This document shows, piece after piece, positions 55,331 through 64,000 of a stretch of 64,000 nucleotides of DNA. Source of the stretch: Sclerotinia nivalis (taxonomy: Eukaryota; Ascomycota; Leotiomycetes; Helotiales; Sclerotiniaceae); assembly GCA_029531795.1 (NCBI GenBank), contig JAPEIS010000002.1, forward strand, positions 3,410,001 to 3,474,000, written 5' to 3'. How positions within the stretch are numbered: position 1 is the stretch's first letter; every line of letters begins with the position of its first letter. The notes beneath the pieces were generated by a model. It saw only the letters and a program-made list of their open reading frames with translations. It had not been told where the DNA came from and made no database searches. The position numbers were made by a program, and so were the translations under genes.

Positions 55331-57471
55331 GATTGCTCTGACGAAAGGAAATAACCGAAAGTATTCAAGAGGTGTAAGTAGGAGGCGAAAGAACGTGGGT
55401 AAAGAGTTGAGAGCAGTGGTGAAAGTAAGAGGTCAAGTGAAAAGCTGAAGAGCAGTGGGGGAGAGCAGAATTTATAGGCAGAGCTTGCTAATGCTCGTTA
55501 AAGTCGAGTCACTAACGTCACTAACGTCACTAACGTCCCTAACTCTTAACGTAGTAGCAAATTGCCGGACGTTGAGGAGAAAATGCTTCGGTCAATTGAG
55601 CGAGCGGATCCTCTCTTTAATAGTCATTTTGATGGATCCATGATCTAACACATATCATATAACGTTACCACTTGGTCTCAGTCCGGTGACCCTTGGTTCT
55701 TGAATTTTAAACGGGGAGTGAGAAATGTCCCAACCCGTCGTCCACGACGGCACAAATGACTAACGCATTTGTACAATTTACACATCATCGGCCTTATACA
55801 ATATAAGCCAGCAAATGAAGATGCAGAGAAGGAGAAAACTTGGGAGAGAAAGAAATGAAAAGGGGAAATCCGCAGTCCGCAGCATCATGCCAGCACCAGC
55901 ATGCCCCGTAGTTAAATTGAAAACGTTCAATTGATGTCGAAATAAGAATTCTAATTTCCGTGAGACTTTAGCTTACGCAAATCAGCCAGGCAGATAATAA
56001 GACTGAATTCATTTACTCATGCGGCCAGAAAGTATGCAACTCCGAAAGTCTATGCACGTACCAGGAGATGGTAAACTTCCAGAGGAACAACCATGGTTTC
56101 TCTAGCGTCCAAGTCTCATACCGGATAAACTCACTTAATTCACTTGAGTCACTTAACTTACCAAAGGATAGGTCTAAGACGATTGATTGAAAGCCGGCGA
56201 ATGAACCATATACATGATTTGGAAGAGTTTTCTTACCCACTTTTTGGTTTCAAATCCGCTAACATTTCGAATTGAACACCGTTGAGTCCTTAGCGAGTTA
56301 AGTGAGTTTATGCGGTCCTTTCTGACAGATCGACCCCAAACTTAAGTATACTGACTTTAAGTTTGAACCTTAAAAGGTTATACCTACCAGAGTGTTTTTG
56401 ACTTTTTTTTAAATTGCGCTAGAGTGTTTGGAGTTCGTGCATCCAAATTTAGAATCCTCAAAGTTGAACTAAAAAGAATTAGCAATATATTCCATACTGA
56501 TCATGACAGTAGTTTGTGGAAAAGAGTTAAAATGATATGCAAATCTAAATTGAACCGTTCATGGTAAGCTATACAAGCTCAATCTCATAGGATCTTGCGA
56601 CTTGGTTTGAGAATTTGATTGGTCAGGCTTTATGGCATGAAGGTTACGCCACCTGGAGATATTGTACAGATATGCTCGAGTCTTGCGAGTACGTAACGTT
56701 ACAGGAAGGTCTCCTGAGCATAGGAAGATAGAACAAATGATTATTGCGATAAGGATGTTGAACTCTGTCCCTTTGCCCGGCACGCGGATGGAATGTAAGG
56801 GAAACGTGCTCATGGATGGATGGATGGACAGATGGATGGATGACCGGTGTGACCATACAAACGATTTGAGCGACCCGAAATGGCCAATTTGGTCTCCAAG
56901 CACCAGAGGATGATAGATGATCCGATCCGACAATGTGGGACAACCCCCGTGATCAGAGTGATCAGAGCGGTGACCTACCAGCGATAATTTCACAATTCAG
57001 CATGAGGGAAAGTAAATTTCGGTATCCCGTCGTCAATCGAGGGTATTCAACATTCATGCATTGTATCTTGAAGGTGGAAACTATGAACAACGCAAGATGA
57101 TACTGGGAAAATTCGATCGGTCATAATCCTCGCGAGACGATATTCAATCCTGATTCTAAAGGCATCGAGAAGAATGACAGTGCCCGCCTCCCAAGTCTTG
57201 TCCGAGTCGAATTTACAAAGTGCTTAGCTACCTCCTTTTCTTGGATGCAAAAATTGTGCAAGAAAACGGGAAGGCGAAATGCGACTGGGCAGCTGGCTTT
57301 GGAGCTCATGGACCTCATGCGCATTCTTGGAAAGCAAACGATTGAGATCTGTGTAGATCCCAGAAGAAATTTGTTCCAGCCTCCGCCCTGTCATTTCTTG
57401 GTGGCACAGTTGTCATCTTTCCAGATAGAATTAGAGATAAATGATTCATATTATGTGCTGGGTATCATGTC
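55331..57471. other. Intergenic between the chitinase and PIG-T genes
   Basis: About 2.1 kb without a supported gene. The left end is the chitinase promoter. It holds a small TCACTAACG array at 55508-55542 and a GGAT/GGAC-type tetranucleotide run at 56814-56843 (GATGGATGGATGGACAGATG). Confidence 0.45.
55508..55542. repeat. 9-bp mini-array TCACTAACG
   Basis: About four direct copies of TCACTAACG (the last CCCTAACTC-like), 178 bp upstream of the chitinase ATG. Confidence 0.7.
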
Positions 57472-59342
57472 CTATTCTTCCTTGCCAAACTTCGCTTTCC
57501 CAACCATCCGAGCCAGAATCTTCTGCACAACCACTGCAATCCGTAATCTAACAGCCTTGATATCCCAATTTTCAGCTTCATCCGCCGCAACAAATCTCCT
57601 TACTAGAAGGTTGAAAACACTTCCAAATGCTAAGGCCATTACTGTGCTGGTAAGAATAATGACATTGTAAGGCATGCTGAAATCCGGTGTTGGAAGAGGA
57701 AGTAAAAGGGTCGTGGTACGGATGCTAACATTTCCAATGGTGATGACGGCCGGGGCAACATCGAACCCACGATTTGCGTCAGGAGGATATTCTGTATACC
57801 GAAGGATAGCCTTTTCAAAGTCATAGGTTAAAATGACCGTAGAGTTCGCCGGAATACGCATGCGCACTTCCAATTGAGTTCCCCTCTTACGGTCTAGAGC
57901 TGGACGATAAAACATTTCTTGTATGACATCTTCATGAAAGCCATTCGTCTTGGCTTTTAGGGTGTGAAGATAAACTTTCATGAACCAAGGGAGCGACTCC
58001 ATGTACACGAAATCAACTGCATCGGTTGGCGATGGATTCGTAAGAATAGCCTGTACACCACCTCGTTCCTGTCCATACCCAATGAATGAGCGTTCTGCAT
58101 AAAGTAGGGGCTGCTCCAACGGCGCCTTTTCTTGAATATCTTGTCGAGGTAATACCATCTCGAAATCACTGTCTTGCTGTAATCGAAAACATCGGTTGTA
58201 TCCAGAAGAATCCTTGTGCTCAACCGCTCCTCCAGAAATAAAGACATTGCGCGCATGAGGAACCTTTATGCAAACGGAATCTTCAACATCGTTGGCAAGT
58301 GGGCAGGATCCTTTCAATGAATGGCCAAAAATTTGCGATAAACTCCAATCCTCCTCTTCCGCGGAGTTATCGAGAGGAAAACAGGTGTCTTCCGCATGAT
58401 ATGCTTTAGAGGTATCGCATTTTAAATCTTCAAAGGGGACAGGTCGTGGAATTGGATTGTCTGGTTAGAGTTAGCACCATGGCCTTGATAGGAACTGATT
58501 TACCAACCTCTCGGGCGTTTGGATCTTTGGATATCCAGAACCATATCAATGGTCTGTGTGATTTGAAGCCGACAGTCATTTGAATCGCTTGTGCATATAG
58601 GTCGCACGTCAATAGACATGCTCTGCCATGATGCATCGAATAATTTGTGCCCATCCAATAAGCTCGAAATGCCAGCTTTTCCTTTACAGGGCAAGAGTTT
58701 CAAGAACGGTGTTAGGTTTTCTGTGCAGACAACTTCTCGCGGTAGGGTTCCATGCAGGAGGTGTAGGTTTGACAGTGTAGAGTTTGAGTGGTCTCCGACG
58801 GGTTGAAATGATAATACCGGTCTTGTTGTTCTCGTGGAATCGATAAAATTAAGGGAGGCACAGAAGAGACCAGACAATGCGTTGGTCAAGGTCAACCAGC
58901 GATCATCAGCCCTAAGGATGTGTTAGCTGACTGAATCTATGTCTTGGAGATGTCAAGCATACTCCTCATCAGTACCAGCTTCTACCCAAGCCCAAAGCTC
59001 CACACCTGTTCCGCCTTCCCTTGTACCTCCCCATGGCCTCGCGCCCCAGTTCTCAGCATCCCATCTCCCTAGACTGAACCTCAAATGTAATTCTCTAGTG
59101 TTCGCATACTGAAGAATCTGTCCTAAAGATCTTGGGAAATAGCGAAAATTCTGCTGTTCGAACGATTTGAGGCTGGTGTTGCTTTGAAAATTGAAGGAAG
59201 CAAGTAAAGAGGAAGGATGAAGTGGTTGTAGAAGGAGTTGCTCGTGATAATCTGAGGATGCGATTACTCTTGTAGATAATAGACCCAATAGTAGGCACAA
59301 GATGTAGCAGATTTGATCCATGGCATTCAATGCCAATGCCAT
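57472..59342 (-). CDS. GPI16: GPI transamidase complex subunit PIG-T/Gpi16
   Basis: Three exons, 59342-58963, 58911-58508 and 58460-57472, give 590 residues in phase. An N-terminal signal sequence (CYILCLLLGLLSTRVIAS) precedes the characteristic start DYHEQLLLQPL and LASFNFQSNTS. FPRSLGQIL, a W-rich segment (ENWGARPWGG) and the ADDRWLTLTNALSGLFCASL motif follow. The C-terminal luminal part has ESLPWFMKVYLHTL and GTQLEVRMRIPANSTVILTY. One transmembrane helix lies near the end (NVIILTSTVMALAFGSVFNLL), followed by a short cytosolic tail. PIG-T stabilises the transamidase (Gpi8/Gaa1) that attaches GPI anchors to proteins in the ER. The start could also be MDQICYIL at 59321. It is divergently arranged with LUC7. 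Confidence 0.93.
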
Positions 59343-59581
59343 ACTGTCAGGAAGCTCCTCATTGAATTATGAAGAATGGGATGAATGAATGATTGATTGA
59401 CGAGCGATTGATTGATTGATTAATTATAAAAACCTTTGGAGTCTGGGGAAGTTTAGCGTGCAGCCTTATGGCGGCTCTTTCCGCTTCCTACGCCGCCGCC
59501 CGAGCCTTGTCTTCTCTTGAGCTTTTTCGATCAATTCTTTCGAGATAAAATCACAACAACGTACATTATACATCTCGAAAT
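59343..59581. promoter_or_regulatory. Divergent promoter of GPI16 and LUC7
   Basis: This 239-bp head-to-head intergenic region contains a GATT-type tetranucleotide run (59389-59425) and a GC-richer block (GGCGGCTCTTTCCGC). Shared regulation is inferred only from spacing. Confidence 0.5.
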
Positions 59582-60561
59582 ATGGCCGCAGAACAGAGAA
59601 AGCTCTTAGGTAAGTGATTGTTTTGATTCCAAGTTGGAAAATGTTTGCGCTTCATTAATTTCAGCTGCAATTCTTCTTTGAGCATCAGAAATCTGTTATT
59701 TTTTCCCACTAACATAACTTCTCAACAGAGCAGCTTATGGGCGCTGGAGCATCCTCTCGCGCAGCTCAACTGTCAATCACAGATCCAAAGATTTGCCGTT
59801 CCTTCCTCGTCGGTACTTGTCCTCACGACCTCTTCACAAATACAAAGCAAGATTTAGGGCCATGTCCAAAAATTCATTCAGAACCTTTGAAAACGGAATA
59901 TGAGGCTGCAGCCCCTCCTCAAAAACAAAAATGGGGTTTCGAATACGATTACATGCGCGACTTACAGAAGTATATCGATGAATGCAATAGGAGGATAGAT
60001 GTTGCGCAGCGACGCCTGGAGAAAACGCCCGACGAAATTCGACAGACGAACGCCCTGCTCAAACAAATATCTGACCTATCGAAATCTATTGAGACAGGGT
60101 TGTTGGAGATTCAGATTCTAGGAGAACAATCGGAGGTATCGCGCGCTTATGAAGAATTCTTCCGCATCAGACAAGCTATGCAGACGAAAGTGGAGAAGGA
60201 AAAGGAGTTGAAGGCACTATCAGATACCAGCGGACCTTCAGGACACCAGAAATTACAAGTTTGTGATGTCTGCGGAGCTTATTTAAGCCGGCTGGATAAC
60301 GATCGGAGATTGGCGGACCATTTTTACGGGAAAATGCATTTGGGTTACGCGCAAATGAGGAAGACATACGACGCATTTCCGAAAGAGATGAAGAGGTCAA
60401 GACCTATAGCAGATGATATGGATCACAACTCGGCGGCAAGAGGATACGATGGAGGTTATGGGGACGGCGGATACGGCGGCAGAGGGGGCGGATACGGAGG
60501 TCGTGGTGGAGGAAGAGGTGGCTTCAGAGGCAGGGGGAGAGGATTTAGAGGTGGATGGTAG
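59582..60561 (+). CDS. LUC7: U1 snRNP-associated splicing protein LUC7
   Basis: Exon 1 (59582-59609) encodes MAAEQRKLL. After a 119-nt intron, exon 2 (59729-60561) continues EQLMGAG, for 286 residues in total. The first zinc finger is CCCH-type (DPKICRSFLVGTCPHDLF ... LGPCPKIHSE). A coiled-coil region follows at about 95-190 (IDECNRRIDVAQRRLEK). The second, C2H2-type finger is CDVCGAYLSRLDNDRRLADH, then GKMHLGY. A glycine/arginine-rich C-terminal tail (GGYGGRGGG repeats, FRGRGRGFRGGW) closes the protein. This is the LUC7 family order. LUC7 helps U1 snRNP select 5' splice sites. The intron so close to the start is consistent with the phase (TTA-G|AG). Confidence 0.95.
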
Positions 60562-61319
60562 TGGGAGGAGCATTGGGGCGTTAATGGGCTTATCCTCACG
60601 GCGTTTTGGGTCGGCGATTATACAATGTACAACTATAATCGACGGGGTTACTTTCCGGAGTTTTCCTACTTCACGAGTTTATTCGATCAGTCTCTAGTTA
60701 CTCGATATACCCCAGCAGCTCACATTGTTACGCCCAATTGAGGTGCCTTCTCACCCCAGGGAAATTCAAAAGCTCATGACGTTAACTGAAGAAATTTCAT
60801 ATCACAAGTTTATGTGACATTTTGCAGGATAGATTGTTCGTTGAAGGTGGATGTGATAGCATGGGGTGGCTTTTGCAAGTGCAAAATACTTGTAGAATTG
60901 CGGTTACACTACTACATCATCAGCACCATTTTTAGATCTCGTTTGCTGCCGCCAAAGTCTTTTGTTCCATGGGACTGCTGTTGGGGTCTAGCCCCTAGAA
61001 GCCGTTGAAGAGGGCTTGATTCGTTTCCTACCCCCGCTGGATCGCATTGAGCCTGCATCCCTGAATGGCAAAACAGGATTTCAACAATTGGATCACAAGG
61101 CAATCAGGACATGTTCAACTTACGTCATGCAACCTTTTTGTCCAGCATGGATTCATTGATTATGTATATTAAGACTGTTAAGAGTTTTGGTACTTTTTGC
61201 CAATTACAAATATTTTATCACACACACATCCCTTTGACATCGTTCATACAGTAATTACAACTTCACATCACGACTCCCAACTACACTAAAGCTTCCCATT
61301 GCCGATTTAAAATAATACC
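60562..61319. other. Intergenic between LUC7 and the gene at 61320
   Basis: No gene was seen. The right end is the likely promoter and leader of the downstream gene. Confidence 0.5.
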
Positions 61320-61977
61320 ATGGAGTCCTTGAAGAAAGCGACAGGCATGTCGGCTCCCGACCACACGGATGAACAGAAGAAACAATTTTATGACAACCTC
61401 TCCGATGACCAAAAGCAAAAACAAACATATACGGAATGGGCAAAGGAGGCATACAACGATCAATATGAGAAGTGGATGCCATGGATTGAAGACCAATATT
61501 TGAAATGGTTCGGAAAAGGAGACAACAAGGCATCATATGCGACAAAAGGTTGGTCGACCTAGACTTCAACATTCACACCCTCGAAGCTAAATCATAACTG
61601 TAGATACACTCAACAAAACCAAAGTCACCGGCGTCTCACAAATCGACCAAATTCAAGACGATGTGCATAATCTCGTCGGTAATCAACTCGGAGAGAATGG
61701 TCTACTGGCTCCCGTCGGAAACCTGGCTGGGAAGGAAGGTATCAACAGAATGGAGCGCAAGGGAAAAGATGAAGATGGTTCATACGGTGGTCCTACGTCA
61801 ACCTTCACGGATCCGGTTATTAAGAATGCAAAAGATGTTGGGCAAGGAGTTGTGGGCGGCGCACAGAATGCTGGTTCTAGCCTGGCAGGCGGTGCAAAAA
61901 GTGCAGGTGGATATGTTGGGGGAATTTTTGGGGGTGGGCAGGAGGAAGGTCCAAAAGAGGAGCAGAAGGCAAACTAA
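61320..61977 (+). CDS. Conserved fungal hypothetical protein with glycine-zipper tail, 200 residues
   Basis: Two exons, 61320-61548 and 61604-61977 (intron GTTGGT...TGTAG, 55 nt), in phase. The N-terminal half is charged and tryptophan-rich (QTYTEWAKEAYNDQYEKWMPW, IEDQYLKWFGKGDN). The second half has IDDV-type helices (VSQIDQIQDDVHNLVGNQLG, GLLAPVGNLAGKEG) and a Gly/Ala pattern GVVGGAQNAGSSLAGGAKSA, then GGYVGGIFGGG, typical of a glycine zipper or membrane-interacting segment. No signal peptide is present. I recall similar short proteins in filamentous ascomycetes without assigned function. Association with membranes is a guess from the glycine zipper. Confidence 0.8.
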
Positions 61978-62170
61978 ATTCACACCTTGGCTATTGGATA
62001 CTCCTATTCACGGTGGTGTGGTTGATGGATGGGGTTTTAGAAACTGACTGAGTGCCCGGAAGCTTGTTGGACATACATGTATTTGATAATATGATACCAA
62101 ATCTTTTTTTTCGCTACCAACATCATTGCTTTCTTCCGTGCCCGTTTTTCCTATACACATGATGTATGTA

Positions 62171-62784
62171 TTACGCACAGACAGGCTTCGTACTAGGCAC
62201 CGCAGCCGGGTTGTTAGGATTTGTCTGAGTACAGCCATTGACTCCACCAAGAAGATAGTCCTTTTCTGCAGCAGTGAATGCCGAACCGCAGTTGGCGTCA
62301 CTATGTGTCATTCGATAAGTAGCTGTCAAAATGTAAGAACTTGTGAATCACCTTACCTTGCACCGCCAGAGGCATTGTTGAAGTAAGAGCATATGTCGTG
62401 ATTCCAGCAATCTTGTGTGCTGCAAGTTTTCCTCATCAGTATTCAACATTCCTTCGAGGCACCTCGTAAAATCCATGCGTTAACATACTAATAATTGCCA
62501 AGCGCAACTCCAGTGCAACCAGCTCCGCAGCGTCCATTGCAGCTGTAGCTGTAAACATCTATCAGTATGCGAGAGACACATGGAATTGTGGAAAAGGCTT
62601 ACTCTCCACCGTTGATAGTGTTGGTTCCAAAGTTACCTCCAACAGTTCCAGTCCATGTACATGTCTGTGCTGCCGAATTGGTCCAGGTGGCTTTCGCTGT
62701 TGCTCCTACCTTGACACAAGTTACGGATGCTTGGGCTAAAGTGGCCATAACCAGAGTGAGAAGGGGGACAACTGAAGCATGCAT
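62171..62784 (-). CDS. Small cysteine-rich secreted protein, 144 residues
   Basis: Four exons, 62784-62603, 62548-62489, 62419-62357 and 62300-62171, with all phases consistent. Signal peptide MHASVVPLLTLVMATLAQAS. The mature protein has about ten cysteines: VTCVKVG, AQTCTWTGTVGG, YSCNGRCGAGCTGVALGNY, then TQDCWNHDICSYFNNASGG, DANCGSAF, GVNGC and a C-terminal KPVCA. The C-x2-HD-x-C arrangement recalls the His-Asp motif of secreted phospholipase A2 proteins, but the calcium-binding loop is not evident, so no enzyme activity is claimed. Splice sites were chosen to keep the cysteine-rich frame; alternatives lose it. Further ATGs upstream in frame (62862) precede the signal peptide and are less likely starts. 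Confidence 0.85.
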
Positions 62785-63170
62785 TTTATGAGCGGTTGGG
62801 AGCTCAAAAGGGTTGACTTTGATTGTGTTGGAAAAGGATCGTGAATGATGAGAGATGGCCAACGCTGGCCGGCTTGTGCTTTAAGTATTCCCCATTCTTT
62901 CAGCAGTTTGAAGTCTCATTCATTCATGTAAACAAACCACGTTTTCAAGGTATGGACAATTTGTATGTAGAACGGCTAATATATTGCATACTTTCGCATT
63001 CCGGATTAAATTTCTCGGAAGGGACCAAAAAGGCGGTGAGAGAAAACTTATTCACCAATCGGGGACTGAGGGCCTTGATATATCACATGACGAATGTGCC
63101 CTCATTGATGACGTGCTTCTACTCCGTATTGCGAGGTGCAGAAATGTGGGAGAAAGATATAAAGGATTGA
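62785..63170. other. Promoter side of the secreted-protein gene, LINE insertion flank
   Basis: Plus-strand frames here (62823-63178) run into the LINE tail and have no recognisable pattern. I call no gene. Confidence 0.45.
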
Positions 63171-64000
63171 TTGATTGATTGATTAAATTAACGTCTACAC
63201 TGAGTCTAAGACTATCTAAGACGGCTAGAAGCTTTGTAGGCTCCTAACAAATAACAACTGGTGAAATGCTGGCCGTATTAGGCTGTAGCTAGTACAATTT
63301 GGAGAGATTGAGATAGCCTCAATCTACTAATTTTGAATAGGGGAAGTGAAAACTAATCCTGGGGAATAAAGTCTGCTTTACAAATACTCTCGTATATAAT
63401 AAAGAAAATAACAAATGAAATATGATATAAATCGAAATTGGAACGATTTACCCTGCATAGAGGGGTAAATTGATCAAAATAACCAAATTGATCAAATTGA
63501 TCCAATTAACCATTTTCTCCTGGTTCACCTCTTTCTCCTTCGTCTTCTTGTTCTATATTCTCTTGCATTCTAGCAAGATGCCATGGTCTGGTAGCTATTT
63601 TTGTTGTTTCGATAAATTCGAGGGTTTTGATGATTCCTATTTTGGTGTGAAGTAGATATTTCATAGAAAGTCGAGAGGTAGGATTGTTTGTTTTGAGTAT
63701 TCTTCTAGCTGATTTGTATAAAGAGCAATTGAGAAGAAGATGATCTGGGGATTCTTTCTTTTTACATCTACAATTATCATTTGATGAGATTCCGAATCGT
63801 TGTAAGTAGGATTTGAAGTATCTGTAACCGATTTTAAGTTGAAACAAAGCGCTAATAGAATTTCTTTTGGTATTTTCTGGAATTCCGATCTTTGAGCTAG
63901 TTTTCCAGGAGTATATTTTCGAATAGGTTGATTTGGATGAATTAAAAAAGGATTTCCATTCCTCGGATTTCGTTCTTTTGATATCCATTCCCAATAAAGC
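63171..64000 (-). mobile_element. Tad-like LINE retrotransposon, 3' end (continues beyond the window)
   Basis: The element's 3' terminus is at about 63171, with a tail of about five TTGA-type units. It is followed by ~330 bp of 3' UTR and then the C-terminal coding region. Two 3' UTR blocks match the SINE-like copies: 63182-63231 (TCTACACTGAGTCTAAGACT) and 63338-63415 (GGGAAGTGAAAACTAATCCT, GGGGAATAAAG). The far TSD and the 5' part are outside the window, so completeness cannot be judged. Confidence 0.85.
63506..63994 (-). CDS. C-terminal fragment of LINE ORF2 (RNase H/zinc-knuckle end)
   Basis: The frame is open from the window edge to a stop at 63506, without stops in about 160 codons. It reads SISALFQLKIGYRYFKSYLQ, then NCRCKKKESPDHLLLNCSLY. 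This is the C-x-C-x7-H-x4-C knuckle found after the RNase H domain in Tad1/I-type LINEs. A basic/Glu-rich tail ends RGEPGENG. The intact frame means this LINE copy is less damaged than the gypsy island, so it may be recent. The true start is outside the window. Confidence 0.8.
   Translation of the reverse strand: MGMDIKRTKSEEWKSFFNSSKSTYSKIYSWKTSSKIGIPENTKRNSISALFQLKIGYRYFKSYLQRFGISSNDNCRCKKKESPDHLLLNCSLYKSARRILKTNNPTSRLSMKYLLHTKIGIIKTLEFIETTKIATRPWHLARMQENIEQEDEGERGEPGENG

Noticed and set aside
57121..57470. Frames on both strands downstream of GPI16
   Set aside because: The minus- and plus-strand frames overlap each other and lack recognisable motifs. They are likely UTR or intergenic.
59389..59425. 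GATT tetranucleotide run resembling the LINE/SINE tail
   Set aside because: The sequence next to it does not match the conserved 3' UTR blocks, and no TSD or element body follows, so it is treated as a microsatellite.

Overview
The window is nuclear DNA of a filamentous ascomycete. Introns are short (about 38-120 nt, mostly GT...AG) and intergenic DNA is moderately AT-rich. Gene content is typical of Pezizomycotina: a CYP505 P450-reductase fusion, a GH18 chitinase, a Zn2Cys6 factor, Kex2-processed secreted proteins, and transposons damaged in the pattern of repeat-induced point mutation (RIP). The chromodomain Ty3/gypsy element, the pogo/Fot-type transposon and the protein styles suggest a leotiomycete, perhaps Sclerotiniaceae. 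That assignment is inference.

Layout. 1-12.9 kb: two copies of an ~870 bp SINE-like element, a decayed exonuclease-like gene, an unknown gene split by one TGA, an RGG-box RNA-binding protein (5631-6734) and an unknown protein (9117-10412). 12.9-18 kb, minus strand: what looks like one very large regulatory gene, with Zn2Cys6 and C2H2 fingers followed by a ~1240-residue region, broken by a 15-bp insertion that carries a TGA inside a zinc finger. 19.6-22.1 kb: a pseudogene split by a solo LTR, next to an HSPA12-like Hsp70 remnant. 22.8-29.8 kb: housekeeping genes (URN1/Dre4-like WW-FF splicing factor, proteasome alpha subunit Pre9/PSMA4) and two unknown genes.

31.0-39.8 kb is a nested transposon island. 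A pogo-like DNA transposon with 65-bp TIRs is split by a complete but RIP-mutated Ty3/gypsy chromovirus with CTTAA target duplication, and by a younger, unmutated solo LTR. The gypsy element has an unusual antisense ORF before its 3' LTR. 39.8-45.8 kb: two broken NAD(P)-dependent dehydrogenase/reductase genes beside an apparently intact seven-exon CYP505 gene, possibly a decayed metabolic neighbourhood. 45.8-50.5 kb is gene-poor and AT-rich, with local duplications and an inverted repeat.

50.9-62.8 kb: a five-exon secreted protein with a Kex2 site, the third SINE-like copy, a secreted GH18 chitinase, GPI transamidase subunit PIG-T/GPI16 divergently paired with U1 snRNP protein LUC7, a conserved 200-residue unknown protein, and a four-exon cysteine-rich secreted protein. 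The last 830 bp are the 3' end of a Tad-like LINE. Its 3' tail is shared with the three SINE-like copies, so it is the probable source of the mobilising machinery.

The working genes are mostly single-copy housekeeping or secreted-protein genes. They are separated by repeat-rich blocks in which genes are being lost by insertion, frameshift and internal deletion.
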